Shown: positions 28,001 to 33,770 of the stretch, piece by piece
Numbering within the stretch: the first letter of the stretch is position 1
How the letters are laid out: each line of letters begins with the position of its first letter
Assembly (NCBI GenBank): GCA_026709505.1
Contig: JAPOSW010000081.1
Coordinates: 1 to 33,770, forward strand
DNA length: 33,770 nt
Source: Gammaproteobacteria bacterium
Lineage (GTDB): Bacteria; Pseudomonadota; Gammaproteobacteria; Arenicellales; Poriferihabitantaceae
Reading direction: 5' to 3'
Program-made: the position numbers and the translations under genes
Notes under the pieces: model-generated
What the model was told of the DNA's origin: nothing
Database searches by the model: none
The model's input: only the letters and a program-made list of their open reading frames with translations

Positions 28001-28513
28001 ATAGACAATCACTGTCGACTCTGGATCAAATGCCCGAATCTCAAACAGATCGGCTGTGAATACTGACTCCGTGGAGTCATTGATCAAGGTTATGGCGCCA
28101 TCAATGATTTTCAGAGACTGAAAATACTTTGCCAGCCAGTTTCCAATCCCTCCAGAGGCGGCTTCGGCAGAGTCACTACTGGCATTCGAACTCGTGATTT
28201 CTTCGCCAGTCAGGCTCTTCCACAGAGCTTCAAATGAAATCTTCAATCGGGCCTGCGCAAGCTCCAGCTTGGCAGGCGAGTCGCCAAAATTAATTTCGCG
28301 AATGGAGAGACCATCAATGCGTATGTCCGGCCCCCAATCCCAGCCTATGATGACATTGTCGAAAGAAGACTCGCCACCGGTAGCTGAATTGATATAATTA
28401 ACGATCGGCAGCTTCGGAATCCAGAGATTGACTGCAGCCACCAGAGTGGCACACAGCCCGATTACTGCAGCCAGAGCGATGAAGATGCCTTTAAGTGTGA
28501 GGGATCGTTTCAA
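25097..28513 (-). CDS. Large AsmA-family envelope protein
   Basis: 1138 residues with an uncleaved N-terminal membrane helix (about 8-28: GIFIALAAVIGLCATLVAAV) and a very long periplasmic part dominated by short alternating hydrophobic beta strands, as in AsmA/TamB/YhdP proteins, which form hydrophobic grooves that carry phospholipids between the membranes. The C-terminal AsmA-like region contains MASKTNGHVNLEVSDVNVRV and RIQDGIAVMNKSLALKLKDF followed by GSGQIDLASEKLDIVFSSKA and IGGTLRNPELVAD, the conserved family ending. It is first in the row with DUF938 and selO, and is divergent from ttcA across 102 bases. Exact orthology (asmA, yhdP or yicH type) cannot be fixed here. Confidence 0.85.
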   Translation of the reverse strand: MKRSLTLKGIFIALAAVIGLCATLVAAVNLWIPKLPIVNYINSATGGESSFDNVIIGWDWGPDIRIDGLSIREINFGDSPAKLELAQARLKISFEALWKSLTGEEITSSNASSDSAEAASGGIGNWLAKYFQSLKIIDGAITLINDSTESVFTADLFEIRAFDPESTVIVYKGNVNGVSINLSGALADIRSLLEDNSSNVAIKGFVLDKANTIYAEGKIGDIRGLGDFFLTADVTVTDPSRLIAQLHGPHIDADIFSRSSLRFDISAPGKLDSLSFSSLELQSSAFGVAIRLSSAPDQAIDLDDIDLELEAVGTVADSAMAAIPQLAGNLNVSVKGRITGKPDEISFVPGEALIQGQGVKAALDGGLEFSRGELSTQGTLQAEITKDAAFVPLAFEFLLPAALRSNFRNESGELVFEEVSFSSSQAIAEQAEVVATGALSTSALGLNGSLMITGMFDREGLLQFGKAKLPEEIQLEAQATLRVNNSLMTMDQVDLVARLPGINLEGEASYSLSEGPDSMVVQIRGEAESAKSIGSVFRKNWPDTERVLASTVLRKSQDNDWILDDFHVEMIEDQLEIVADGSVKVFGTGDMGMFKINATALQPQFMQRISKSALLQSLVSPIVPLKGTGVLHLERSPKGWIVFNLRGVDIKSEVSRDLASATGHLDNLQSPKREGILSIRVRDNQGRYSSLLDAEHIEKHPILSELLEADLNLVFDGSRQFVDGFSINLVADDARVEAAGSFESLNPMITRDLNIDFRVSELSQLNRLARDSRFQKVPAEGQLKVANNPDGVVEVHLNGKLGEQELNGEFAVDYSSSGRHDVKGYLHTNELDLEKIVGQKEKDAPFFSDREFDLTWLHNLNLDLELNIGHYRGMVFVLEELHGDFRIKDGELSAMLVGNAENKPVEMWLDLYPDGSGWKTDMKIQGDEVDVDALDHNFQGSEVLDSVFSVDLDLKSEGRSMSEMASKTNGHVNLEVSDVNVRVGESFLFGDLIFGMFNLILTLQSQNEFDLMECGVVNFRIQDGIAVMNKSLALKLKDFTILGSGQIDLASEKLDIVFSSKARKGLGISINTVAKLFKIGGTLRNPELVADTEGLAKTGASIFAGLLTGGLSIVAQGLFDREIANSDVCQVARSSNRS

Positions 28514-28615
28514 TGAGAGTGTGCTCAGTTTTGCATTGTAAAACGGAAGTCAAGATGCCTGGGCAGTCATTAAGTCACCGTTAGTCTCAACTATAACCCA
28601 TCATAGGTTCGTTTC

Positions 28616-29482
28616 GTGCCACATCTTGCTCTCAATCCTGCGGTGCCGGACCCTGCTCGGCCCGTTTCAGTCAACCAGAAAAAACTCCTCAAGCGGCTCC
28701 GCAGGAGTACCGGACAGGCCATCGCAGACTTCAACATGATCGCAGACAAGGATCGCGTGATGGTCTGCATGTCTGGCGGCAAGGATTCATACACGCTTCT
28801 CGACATGCTCATGCGGCTAAGGGCTTCGGCGCCGATCGATTTTGAGATCATTGCCGTCAACCTGGATCAAAAGCAGCCCGGCTATCCAGAGCATGTTCTT
28901 CCGGAGTATCTCGAGTCACTTGACCTGTCATTCGAGATTATCGAACAGGACACCTACAGCATCGTTGCGGATTTGATACCGGAAGGAAAAACCATGTGCA
29001 GTTTATGCTCGCGACTGAGGAGAGGCGTTCTGTACAGGCATGCAACAGAGCGCGGAATCACCAAAATCGCGCTCGGCCATCATCGGGAAGATATCATGGA
29101 AACCCTATTCCTGAACATGTTCAATCAGGGATCAATCAAGGCCATGCCGCCTAAATTGAAAAGTGATGACGGCAACCATATCGTAATCCGTCCACTCGCC
29201 TACTGTGCGGAGGAGGACATTCAAAAATATGCCCGATGGAAAAACTTTCCGATCATTCCCTGTAACCTGTGCGGTTCGCAAGACAACCTGCAGCGCAAGC
29301 AAATCAAGGCGATGCTCAAGGAATGGGAAAGTCATCCGGGCCGCATCGAGAATATTTTCCGCAGTATTTTTCATGTTGTTCCATCACATCTTGCGGACCG
29401 AGAATTATTTGATTTTGACCGGATTGGTGCATCGTCAGAGAGCTGGACGCCTGACTCGATCCGTCCGGATCGTCAATCCTGA
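28616..29482 (+). CDS. ttcA: tRNA 2-thiocytidine(32) synthetase TtcA
   Basis: 288 residues. TtcA is an iron-sulfur, ATP-dependent enzyme that thiolates cytidine 32 in certain tRNAs. Visible are [20 protein letters not shown], the PP-loop SGGKDS (54-59 region), [19 protein letters not shown], the cluster-binding CSLC in the segment [36 protein letters not shown], and [10 protein letters not shown] with further cysteines, then VVPSHLAD near the end. The start is GTG at 28616 with AGG eight bases before it; the C-terminal tail is shorter than in E. coli. It is divergent from the AsmA-like gene. Confidence 0.96.
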   Translation: MPHLALNPAVPDPARPVSVNQKKLLKRLRRSTGQAIADFNMIADKDRVMVCMSGGKDSYTLLDMLMRLRASAPIDFEIIAVNLDQKQPGYPEHVLPEYLESLDLSFEIIEQDTYSIVADLIPEGKTMCSLCSRLRRGVLYRHATERGITKIALGHHREDIMETLFLNMFNQGSIKAMPPKLKSDDGNHIVIRPLAYCAEEDIQKYARWKNFPIIPCNLCGSQDNLQRKQIKAMLKEWESHPGRIENIFRSIFHVVPSHLADRELFDFDRIGASSESWTPDSIRPDRQS

Positions 29483-29510
29483 GCTCCCGAACCTTGCCGG
29501 CCAGAGTCGT

Positions 29511-29822
29511 TTATTCTGTTTGCGACCGATTCAGCAATTCCCGTTGCTCTTCAGCGATCAGGCGCAACTCGCCCTCAGAGGATGCGGCATGCGGGTTGCG
29601 TTGAATACGCGCCATTGCCGCAATATTGGTTTGCAGCGCCTCCTTGATCAAGTCAACCTGGGATTGAAGCGCATCATTTTCCGTTCTCAGTGATTCATTT
29701 TGATCCTGCAATTCCTGAACCTGCGAAGAGATTTTCGCAAAATCTATATCCATCTGGCCATAGTATGCACCAGCGACAAACGCGGCAGTTGCAATGACGA
29801 AGAATGCGATAATTCTAGCCAT
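29511..29822 (-). CDS. Small membrane-anchored coiled-coil protein
   Basis: A 103-residue protein with one N-terminal membrane helix (about 4-21: IIAFFVIATAAFVAGAYYG) followed by a predicted coiled coil (about 30-65: KISSQVQELQDQNESLRTEN and onwards) and a Glu/Arg-rich tail. It resembles small FtsB/FtsL-like bitopic proteins in size and layout, but I cannot assign it to them. It begins three bases after the argC stop, so it is translated from the argC transcript. Function unknown. Confidence 0.75.
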   Translation of the reverse strand: MARIIAFFVIATAAFVAGAYYGQMDIDFAKISSQVQELQDQNESLRTENDALQSQVDLIKEALQTNIAAMARIQRNPHAASSEGELRLIAEEQRELLNRSQTE

Positions 29823-29825
29823 CGT

Positions 29826-30872
29826 TCAGGGAACAAGTGCCAGGTTATCCAGTCCGGCTGTCTCATTACAGCCGATCATGACATTCATGTTCTGTATCGC
29901 CTGGCCGGCCGCACCTTTAACCAGGTTGTCTTCAACAGCAAGTATTGTAATGACTCTTCCATCCTGCGGGCGGTGCAGCGCCATGCGACAGCTGTTCGAT
30001 CCCCTGACGCTACGAACGTCCGGATGGCTTCGGGCTGGCATGACCCTGACAAACGGTTCAGCAGCATAGCGCTTGGCATAGACTTCAGTTAGATCCTCAA
30101 TAGAGGTGCTTTGGCTGGCATCATTCAGTTTGGCATAAAGGGTAGCATGAATACCTCGATTCATGGGAATCAAGTGCGGGGTAAACACCATGTCCACCTT
30201 GTCGGGAGTAGCCAAAGCCAGGCCTTGCAGAATCTCAGGGAGGTGGCGATGTCCCGAAACCCCATAGGCACGCAACGAGTCGCTTGTCTCGGAAAACAAT
30301 AGAGCTAGGTCGGCTTTCCGTCCGGCACCTGAAACACCAGACTTGACGTCGGCTATCAGCGAATCAGCTTCAACATGACTGCCCTCCAGAAGCGGCAGAA
30401 AACCAAGCTGCACCACGGTTGGATAACAGCCGGGATTCGCGACCAAATTTGCCGTAGGCAATTGATCACGATTGATTTCAGTCAATCCATACACTGCCTG
30501 ATCCAGCAATTCGGGACAGGCATGGGTCATGCCGTACCAATGTTCCCAAACCTTCGCATCGCGCAATCTGAAATCAGCAGACAGGTCGATAAGGCGCACC
30601 CCCATGTCAAGCAGTCGGGGAGCAAAATTCATGGCGACACCATTGGGTGCAGCACAGAATACGATATCGCAATGCTCGAGGTCGGCTATCTCCGGCATCT
30701 TGAATTTCAAGTCATAGTGCCCCTCCAGTGAAGGGAACAAGTCGCAAACAGAGTGTCCGGCTTGCTCTCTGGACGTAATATCAGTGACTTCGACTTCGGA
30801 ATGGCTGGCCAGCAATCTGAGCAGTTCGAGGCCAGTGTATCCCGTGCCGCCAATGATGCCTACCTGAATCAT
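29826..30872 (-). CDS. argC: N-acetyl-gamma-glutamyl-phosphate reductase
   Basis: 348 residues, the common long ArgC form. The enzyme reduces N-acetyl-glutamyl phosphate to the semialdehyde with NADPH in arginine synthesis. Motifs: the dinucleotide-binding [17 protein letters not shown] at the N-terminus, [20 protein letters not shown], the catalytic cysteine [26 protein letters not shown], and the C-terminal [18 protein letters not shown]. No other arginine gene is adjacent. It is followed at three bases by the small coiled-coil gene and preceded by the tRNA genes. Confidence 0.97.
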   Translation of the reverse strand: MIQVGIIGGTGYTGLELLRLLASHSEVEVTDITSREQAGHSVCDLFPSLEGHYDLKFKMPEIADLEHCDIVFCAAPNGVAMNFAPRLLDMGVRLIDLSADFRLRDAKVWEHWYGMTHACPELLDQAVYGLTEINRDQLPTANLVANPGCYPTVVQLGFLPLLEGSHVEADSLIADVKSGVSGAGRKADLALLFSETSDSLRAYGVSGHRHLPEILQGLALATPDKVDMVFTPHLIPMNRGIHATLYAKLNDASQSTSIEDLTEVYAKRYAAEPFVRVMPARSHPDVRSVRGSNSCRMALHRPQDGRVITILAVEDNLVKGAAGQAIQNMNVMIGCNETAGLDNLALVP

Positions 30873-30923
30873 GATATGCGTTGATTGCCCGTAAACTGGA
30901 ACCTGGATTCAAAACAATGGTCG

Positions 30924-30932
30924 ATTGTATCA
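30924..30932 (-). promoter_or_regulatory. Candidate extended -10 promoter for argC
   Basis: On the minus strand TGATACAAT is an extended -10 (TGn plus TACAAT) about 52 bases before the argC start. CTGAAC lies 16 bases upstream of the hexamer as a weak -35. Tentative; no ARG box was recognised. Confidence 0.35.
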
Positions 30933-31006
30933 GACATCAAAAACCGTTCAGGAAACACTCGCCACGAGGGATTAGCACGGGCTTTGCGTTGTCCGGGAAA
31001 GAGAAC

Positions 31007-31080
31007 TGGAGGCTGAGCCCGGAATCGAACCGAGGTAGACGGCTTTGCAGGCCGCAGCATGACCACTCTGCCACTCAGCC
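31007..31080 (-). tRNA. tRNA-Cys (anticodon GCA)
   Basis: A 74-base cloverleaf on the minus strand with the CCA end encoded. The acceptor stem GGCTGAG pairs with CTCAGCC, the discriminator base is U (the cysteine identity base), the anticodon loop contains GCA within CCTGCAAAG, and the T loop is GGTTCGATTCC. It lies 109 bases downstream of tRNA-Gly on the same strand. Confidence 0.96.
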
Positions 31081-31189
31081 AGACTGACGCTGGAATTCAC
31101 ATCAACATGATTTGATTTTAACCCAGAACACTTCAAGGATATCCAGGGAATCATCGGCCATGACTCCCTGTCTTGATTTGATGGCGTAC

Positions 31190-31265
<76 letters not shown>

Positions 31266-31289
31266 TTGCGTCGCAAAATTGAAGTCCTG

Positions 31290-31317
31290 ATTCTAACCCA
31301 ATCATTATGGCTGTCAA
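31290..31317 (-). promoter_or_regulatory. Sigma70-type promoter of the tRNA-Gly/tRNA-Cys operon
   Basis: On the minus strand a perfect TTGACA (31312-31317) and TAGAAT (31290-31295) are separated by 16 bases, placed 25 bases before the first base of tRNA-Gly. This is the best-formed promoter in the window. Confidence 0.7.
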
Positions 31318-31418
31318 TAGTTGGCGTGAGCGATATTGGCGTAAGTGAAGTTTTCTGCATTGGAGCAAAAGCCCGTCAATCAGAAATAACCAAGACCAGA
31401 TCCAGAATAATGCCGAGA

Positions 31419-32588
31419 TCAAAATCCATGAAGCTCTCTCACAAGGGATTTCACGTCTCTGGCAACGGTACCAGGTGCCAAAACCTGTTCAACGGCTGTG
31501 TTGGACGTACCGCAATGAACAACCACAGATTGGGTCTGATATCCATCTATGGATTTGGTTAAGCGGTTCAGGGATTGAGCCATGGATGGAACCAGTGTTT
31601 TTGTTGCCTTCGCCTCTACCAGCAATAACTTGCCCGCGCCATGCGGTATTACAAAATCCACTTCCAGTCCCTGCTTGTCACGGAAATAATAAAGTTCAAT
31701 TCGTCTATAGTTGCTGGCCTGGCATTTTACCATTTCGGAGGCCACGAACCCTTCAAATAATGTACCGTAGAATGGGGATTTAAGCATTGCCTCCATGCTG
31801 TCGACACCCAGCAGATAACACACCAACCCGGAATCGGTAAAATACAATTTCGGAGACTTGACCAGGCGTTTACCGAAATTTTCAAAATACGGTGGTACGA
31901 CGATGATCTGACCGGTTATTTCCAGGATATTGAGCCATGAGGAAATTGTGGGCACCGATACGCCCAGGGGAGCTGCCAGATCAGTCTTGTTCAGCATGTT
32001 TCCATGACGGGATGCCAATAGTCCCATGAAACGCCGGAACACGCTCAGGTCCTTGATGGCAACAATGCTTCGCACATCGCGCTCAAGATAGGTCTGTATA
32101 TAGGACTGAAACCAGATATCGGCAATTGCCGACTTTTTGACAACCTCGGGAAAACCTCCTCGCAAAAGACTGACTTTATCGGTCTCAAGCACCGAAAGGG
32201 GATATAGCTGCATAACGGCTAATCGCCCGGCCATGGATTCAGTGACCCCCTGCATGAGTGGTGCTTCCTGGGAACCCGTCAATAACCATTGCCCTGCAAT
32301 TTCAGGATTGGCATCAATACGCGTGCGAATATATCTGAACAGCTCCGGTATGTTTTGTATTTCATCAAGAATGACAGGAGTATGCAGGCTGTCAAGAAAC
32401 CCTCTGGGATCCCTGCCCACTCGATAAATGACATCAGGATCTTCGAGCAATACATAATGTGCTTCCGGAAAGACATGCTTCAGCAAGGTAGTTTTTCCAC
32501 ACCGCCTGACCCCTGTCAACAAGATGGCAGGAAAATGCCGAGCGGCATTCTGCAGTTTTGCCGTTATGTTTCGCGGAATATAATTCAT
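31419..32588 (-). CDS. AAA_14/DUF4143 ATP-binding protein
   Basis: 389 residues with the AAA_14 then DUF4143 layout. It shows a Walker A motif TGVRRCGKTTLLKHVF (about 25-40), Walker B TPVILDEIQNIPELF (about 69-84), a sensor segment WLLTGSQEAPLM, a GGFPEVV motif, a helix-turn-helix-like stretch (LAAPLGVSVPTISSWLNILE), and the C-terminal DUF4143 part with a PD-(D/E)XK-like core LEVDFVIPHGAGKLLLVEAK (Asp, then Glu-x-Lys). These genes are widespread, patchy orphans of unsettled role. It sits between the tRNA operon and an IS, a position where acquired genes are common. Confidence 0.88.
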   Translation of the reverse strand: MNYIPRNITAKLQNAARHFPAILLTGVRRCGKTTLLKHVFPEAHYVLLEDPDVIYRVGRDPRGFLDSLHTPVILDEIQNIPELFRYIRTRIDANPEIAGQWLLTGSQEAPLMQGVTESMAGRLAVMQLYPLSVLETDKVSLLRGGFPEVVKKSAIADIWFQSYIQTYLERDVRSIVAIKDLSVFRRFMGLLASRHGNMLNKTDLAAPLGVSVPTISSWLNILEITGQIIVVPPYFENFGKRLVKSPKLYFTDSGLVCYLLGVDSMEAMLKSPFYGTLFEGFVASEMVKCQASNYRRIELYYFRDKQGLEVDFVIPHGAGKLLLVEAKATKTLVPSMAQSLNRLTKSIDGYQTQSVVVHCGTSNTAVEQVLAPGTVARDVKSLVRELHGF

Positions 32589-32842
32589 TTGACTATTCTA
32601 AAGCAACACTTGAAATATTCCAACATGTTGCGCCGGTTCACTACGTCATAGCGGAATAGGCCACCCCACCAGGCTGGGTTAGCCCGACCTTCGCAACTCG
32701 TCTGAAAAATTGATAAATTTCGATTAATTTTGGCGCAAATCCGTCTATAAGTCATTGATTTTTCCTTCTCGGGGGCCTGAAAACCGGTTGTGCTGCCGAC
32801 TTTTGACTTGAAAACGGGGTGCACAAAGGCGAAGACTTGGCG
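32589..32842. other. Gap before the second IS transposase
   Basis: A 254-base stretch without a supported gene. It should contain the left end of the IS, but the end cannot be placed because the partner end is outside the window. Confidence 0.35.
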
Positions 32843-33770
32843 ATGTACATTCGAGAAAAAAGTCGCTGCAAGGACGGAGTTCACTGCCGTTGTTTCAGTA
32901 TTGTGGAATCGATTCGGCTGTCTCCAGCCCGTACCGTACAGCGTCAGGTTCTGTATCCCGGCGAGATCAACAACAGCCAGAAGGCGGCTTGGACTCGAGC
33001 CATTGAGGTGATCACGGGGGAAGCAGAGTCACGGCAGGCGGCTCTGTTTCCGGATGACCGGGAAGCACCGGAGCTGTCCTTTGAGAGTATCCAGACTTGT
33101 GTGGATGCGATGGAGCTGCATCGTCCACGCCAATGGGGGGCCTGCTGGCTGGCACTGACGATATGGAAGCATCCGGGTCTGGACGGGTTCCAGAAGGAAC
33201 GGTTGCCGGCGAGTCGTCAGGGCACCTGCTGGCTGGATGTTCTGAAGGTACAGGCCTGCTGTCGCCTGATTGATCCGGGCAGTGAGTGTCGACTGTATCG
33301 GCGCTGGCATGAGAACAGTGCGATGGGGGGTCTACTGGGTCTGGACCCAGTGATTCCGAAGGATGCCTTTTGCCGGGTACTGGACCGTCCGGAGCCGCAC
33401 CGTCGTGGCTTTTTTGCATTTTTGAAGGAGCGCTGGGGCACCTTGTCTGGCGCCCGCCATGAGGTCTTTCCATACGATCTGACGAGTCCCTGTTTCGAGA
33501 GTGATGCACCGTTTGCTGGCAAGCACCAGTCTGGCTACAGTCGGGACAAACGTCCGGGCTGTGCGCAGGTGGTGATTGCCCTCATTGTGACGCCAGATGG
33601 CTTTCCTGTGGCTTGTGAGGTTCTGCCGGGAAACGCCTCGGACAAGGCCCCATTGCTGGATTTCATGCGCAGGATTGAGGCGCAGCATGGCCGTTCGGAG
33701 CGGGTCTGGGTGATGGACCGTGGAATCCCGACCGAAGAAACCCTGGAAGCCATGCGTGCTGATCCGTCGG
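32843..33770 (+). CDS. IS4/IS1634-like DDE transposase, 3' part outside window
   Basis: The plus strand is open from the ATG at 32843 to the window edge, 309 codons. The product matches a large group of IS4-superfamily transposases: LYPGEINNSQKAAWTRAIEV (37-56), RPRQWGACWLALTIWK (94-109), WLDVLKVQACCRLIDPGSE (130-148), the first catalytic segment YDLTSPCFE with D212, GYSRDKRPGCAQVVIALIVT (231-250), the segment GFPVACEVLPGN (253-264) and the second catalytic segment VWVMDRGIPTEE with D292. The glutamate end lies outside. No frameshift is seen. It is distinct in sequence from the transposase at 20.7 kb, so it is a different element. Confidence 0.88.
   Translation, partial: MYIREKSRCKDGVHCRCFSIVESIRLSPARTVQRQVLYPGEINNSQKAAWTRAIEVITGEAESRQAALFPDDREAPELSFESIQTCVDAMELHRPRQWGACWLALTIWKHPGLDGFQKERLPASRQGTCWLDVLKVQACCRLIDPGSECRLYRRWHENSAMGGLLGLDPVIPKDAFCRVLDRPEPHRRGFFAFLKERWGTLSGARHEVFPYDLTSPCFESDAPFAGKHQSGYSRDKRPGCAQVVIALIVTPDGFPVACEVLPGNASDKAPLLDFMRRIEAQHGRSERVWVMDRGIPTEETLEAMRADPS

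Overview
The window reads as a gammaproteobacterial chromosome segment. The evidence is a set of recognisable housekeeping genes: a hflK-hflC-yjeT-purA block, type I glnA with an adenylylation-site tyrosine, ttcA, selO, argC and a tRNA-Gly/tRNA-Cys pair with encoded CCA ends. Two complete or partial insertion sequences, one rotted transposase and one decayed gene copy show a genome that tolerates IS activity and gene decay. A host-associated lifestyle would fit, but that is inference.

Region by region: 1-2.6 kb is AT-rich accessory DNA holding a membrane/coiled-coil protein cut by the window edge and a two-gene operon of unknown secreted proteins, all on the minus strand. At 3.1-5.5 kb lie a LysM lipoprotein and an orphan AAA-ATPase-like/PD-(D/E)XK protein. 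At 6.0-12.7 kb is a long minus-strand housekeeping block, in transcription order glnA, hflK, hflC, yjeT, purA, gabD. At 12.7-20.4 kb is the most interesting stretch. It holds a full-length homologue of the eukaryotic delta(24)-sterol reductase DHCR24 (+), a decayed copy of the 3' end of an RND/MMPL transporter gene (-), a three-histidine-box membrane desaturase-like enzyme (+), remnants of an ISNCY-type transposase, and the intact RND/MMPL transporter (-). An IS1634-like element follows at 20.66-22.48 kb, with predicted 9-bp inverted ends and a 4-bp target duplication.

At 22.9-28.5 kb is a minus-strand operon asmA-like, DUF938 methyltransferase, selO, divergent from ttcA. At 29.5-30.9 kb argC is followed by a tiny membrane-anchored coiled-coil gene. 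A Gly/Cys tRNA operon with a good sigma70-type promoter sits at 31.0-31.3 kb, followed by an AAA_14/DUF4143 ATPase and the first 309 codons of a second DDE transposase that runs off the right end.

The best candidate for an undescribed system is the 13.1-20.4 kb locus. A reductase of polycyclic isoprenoid side chains, a di-iron lipid desaturase or hydroxylase, and a Patched/HpnN-like RND lipid exporter together suggest modification and transport of a sterol or other isoprenoid lipid. No sterol cyclase is present here, so the substrate is unproven.
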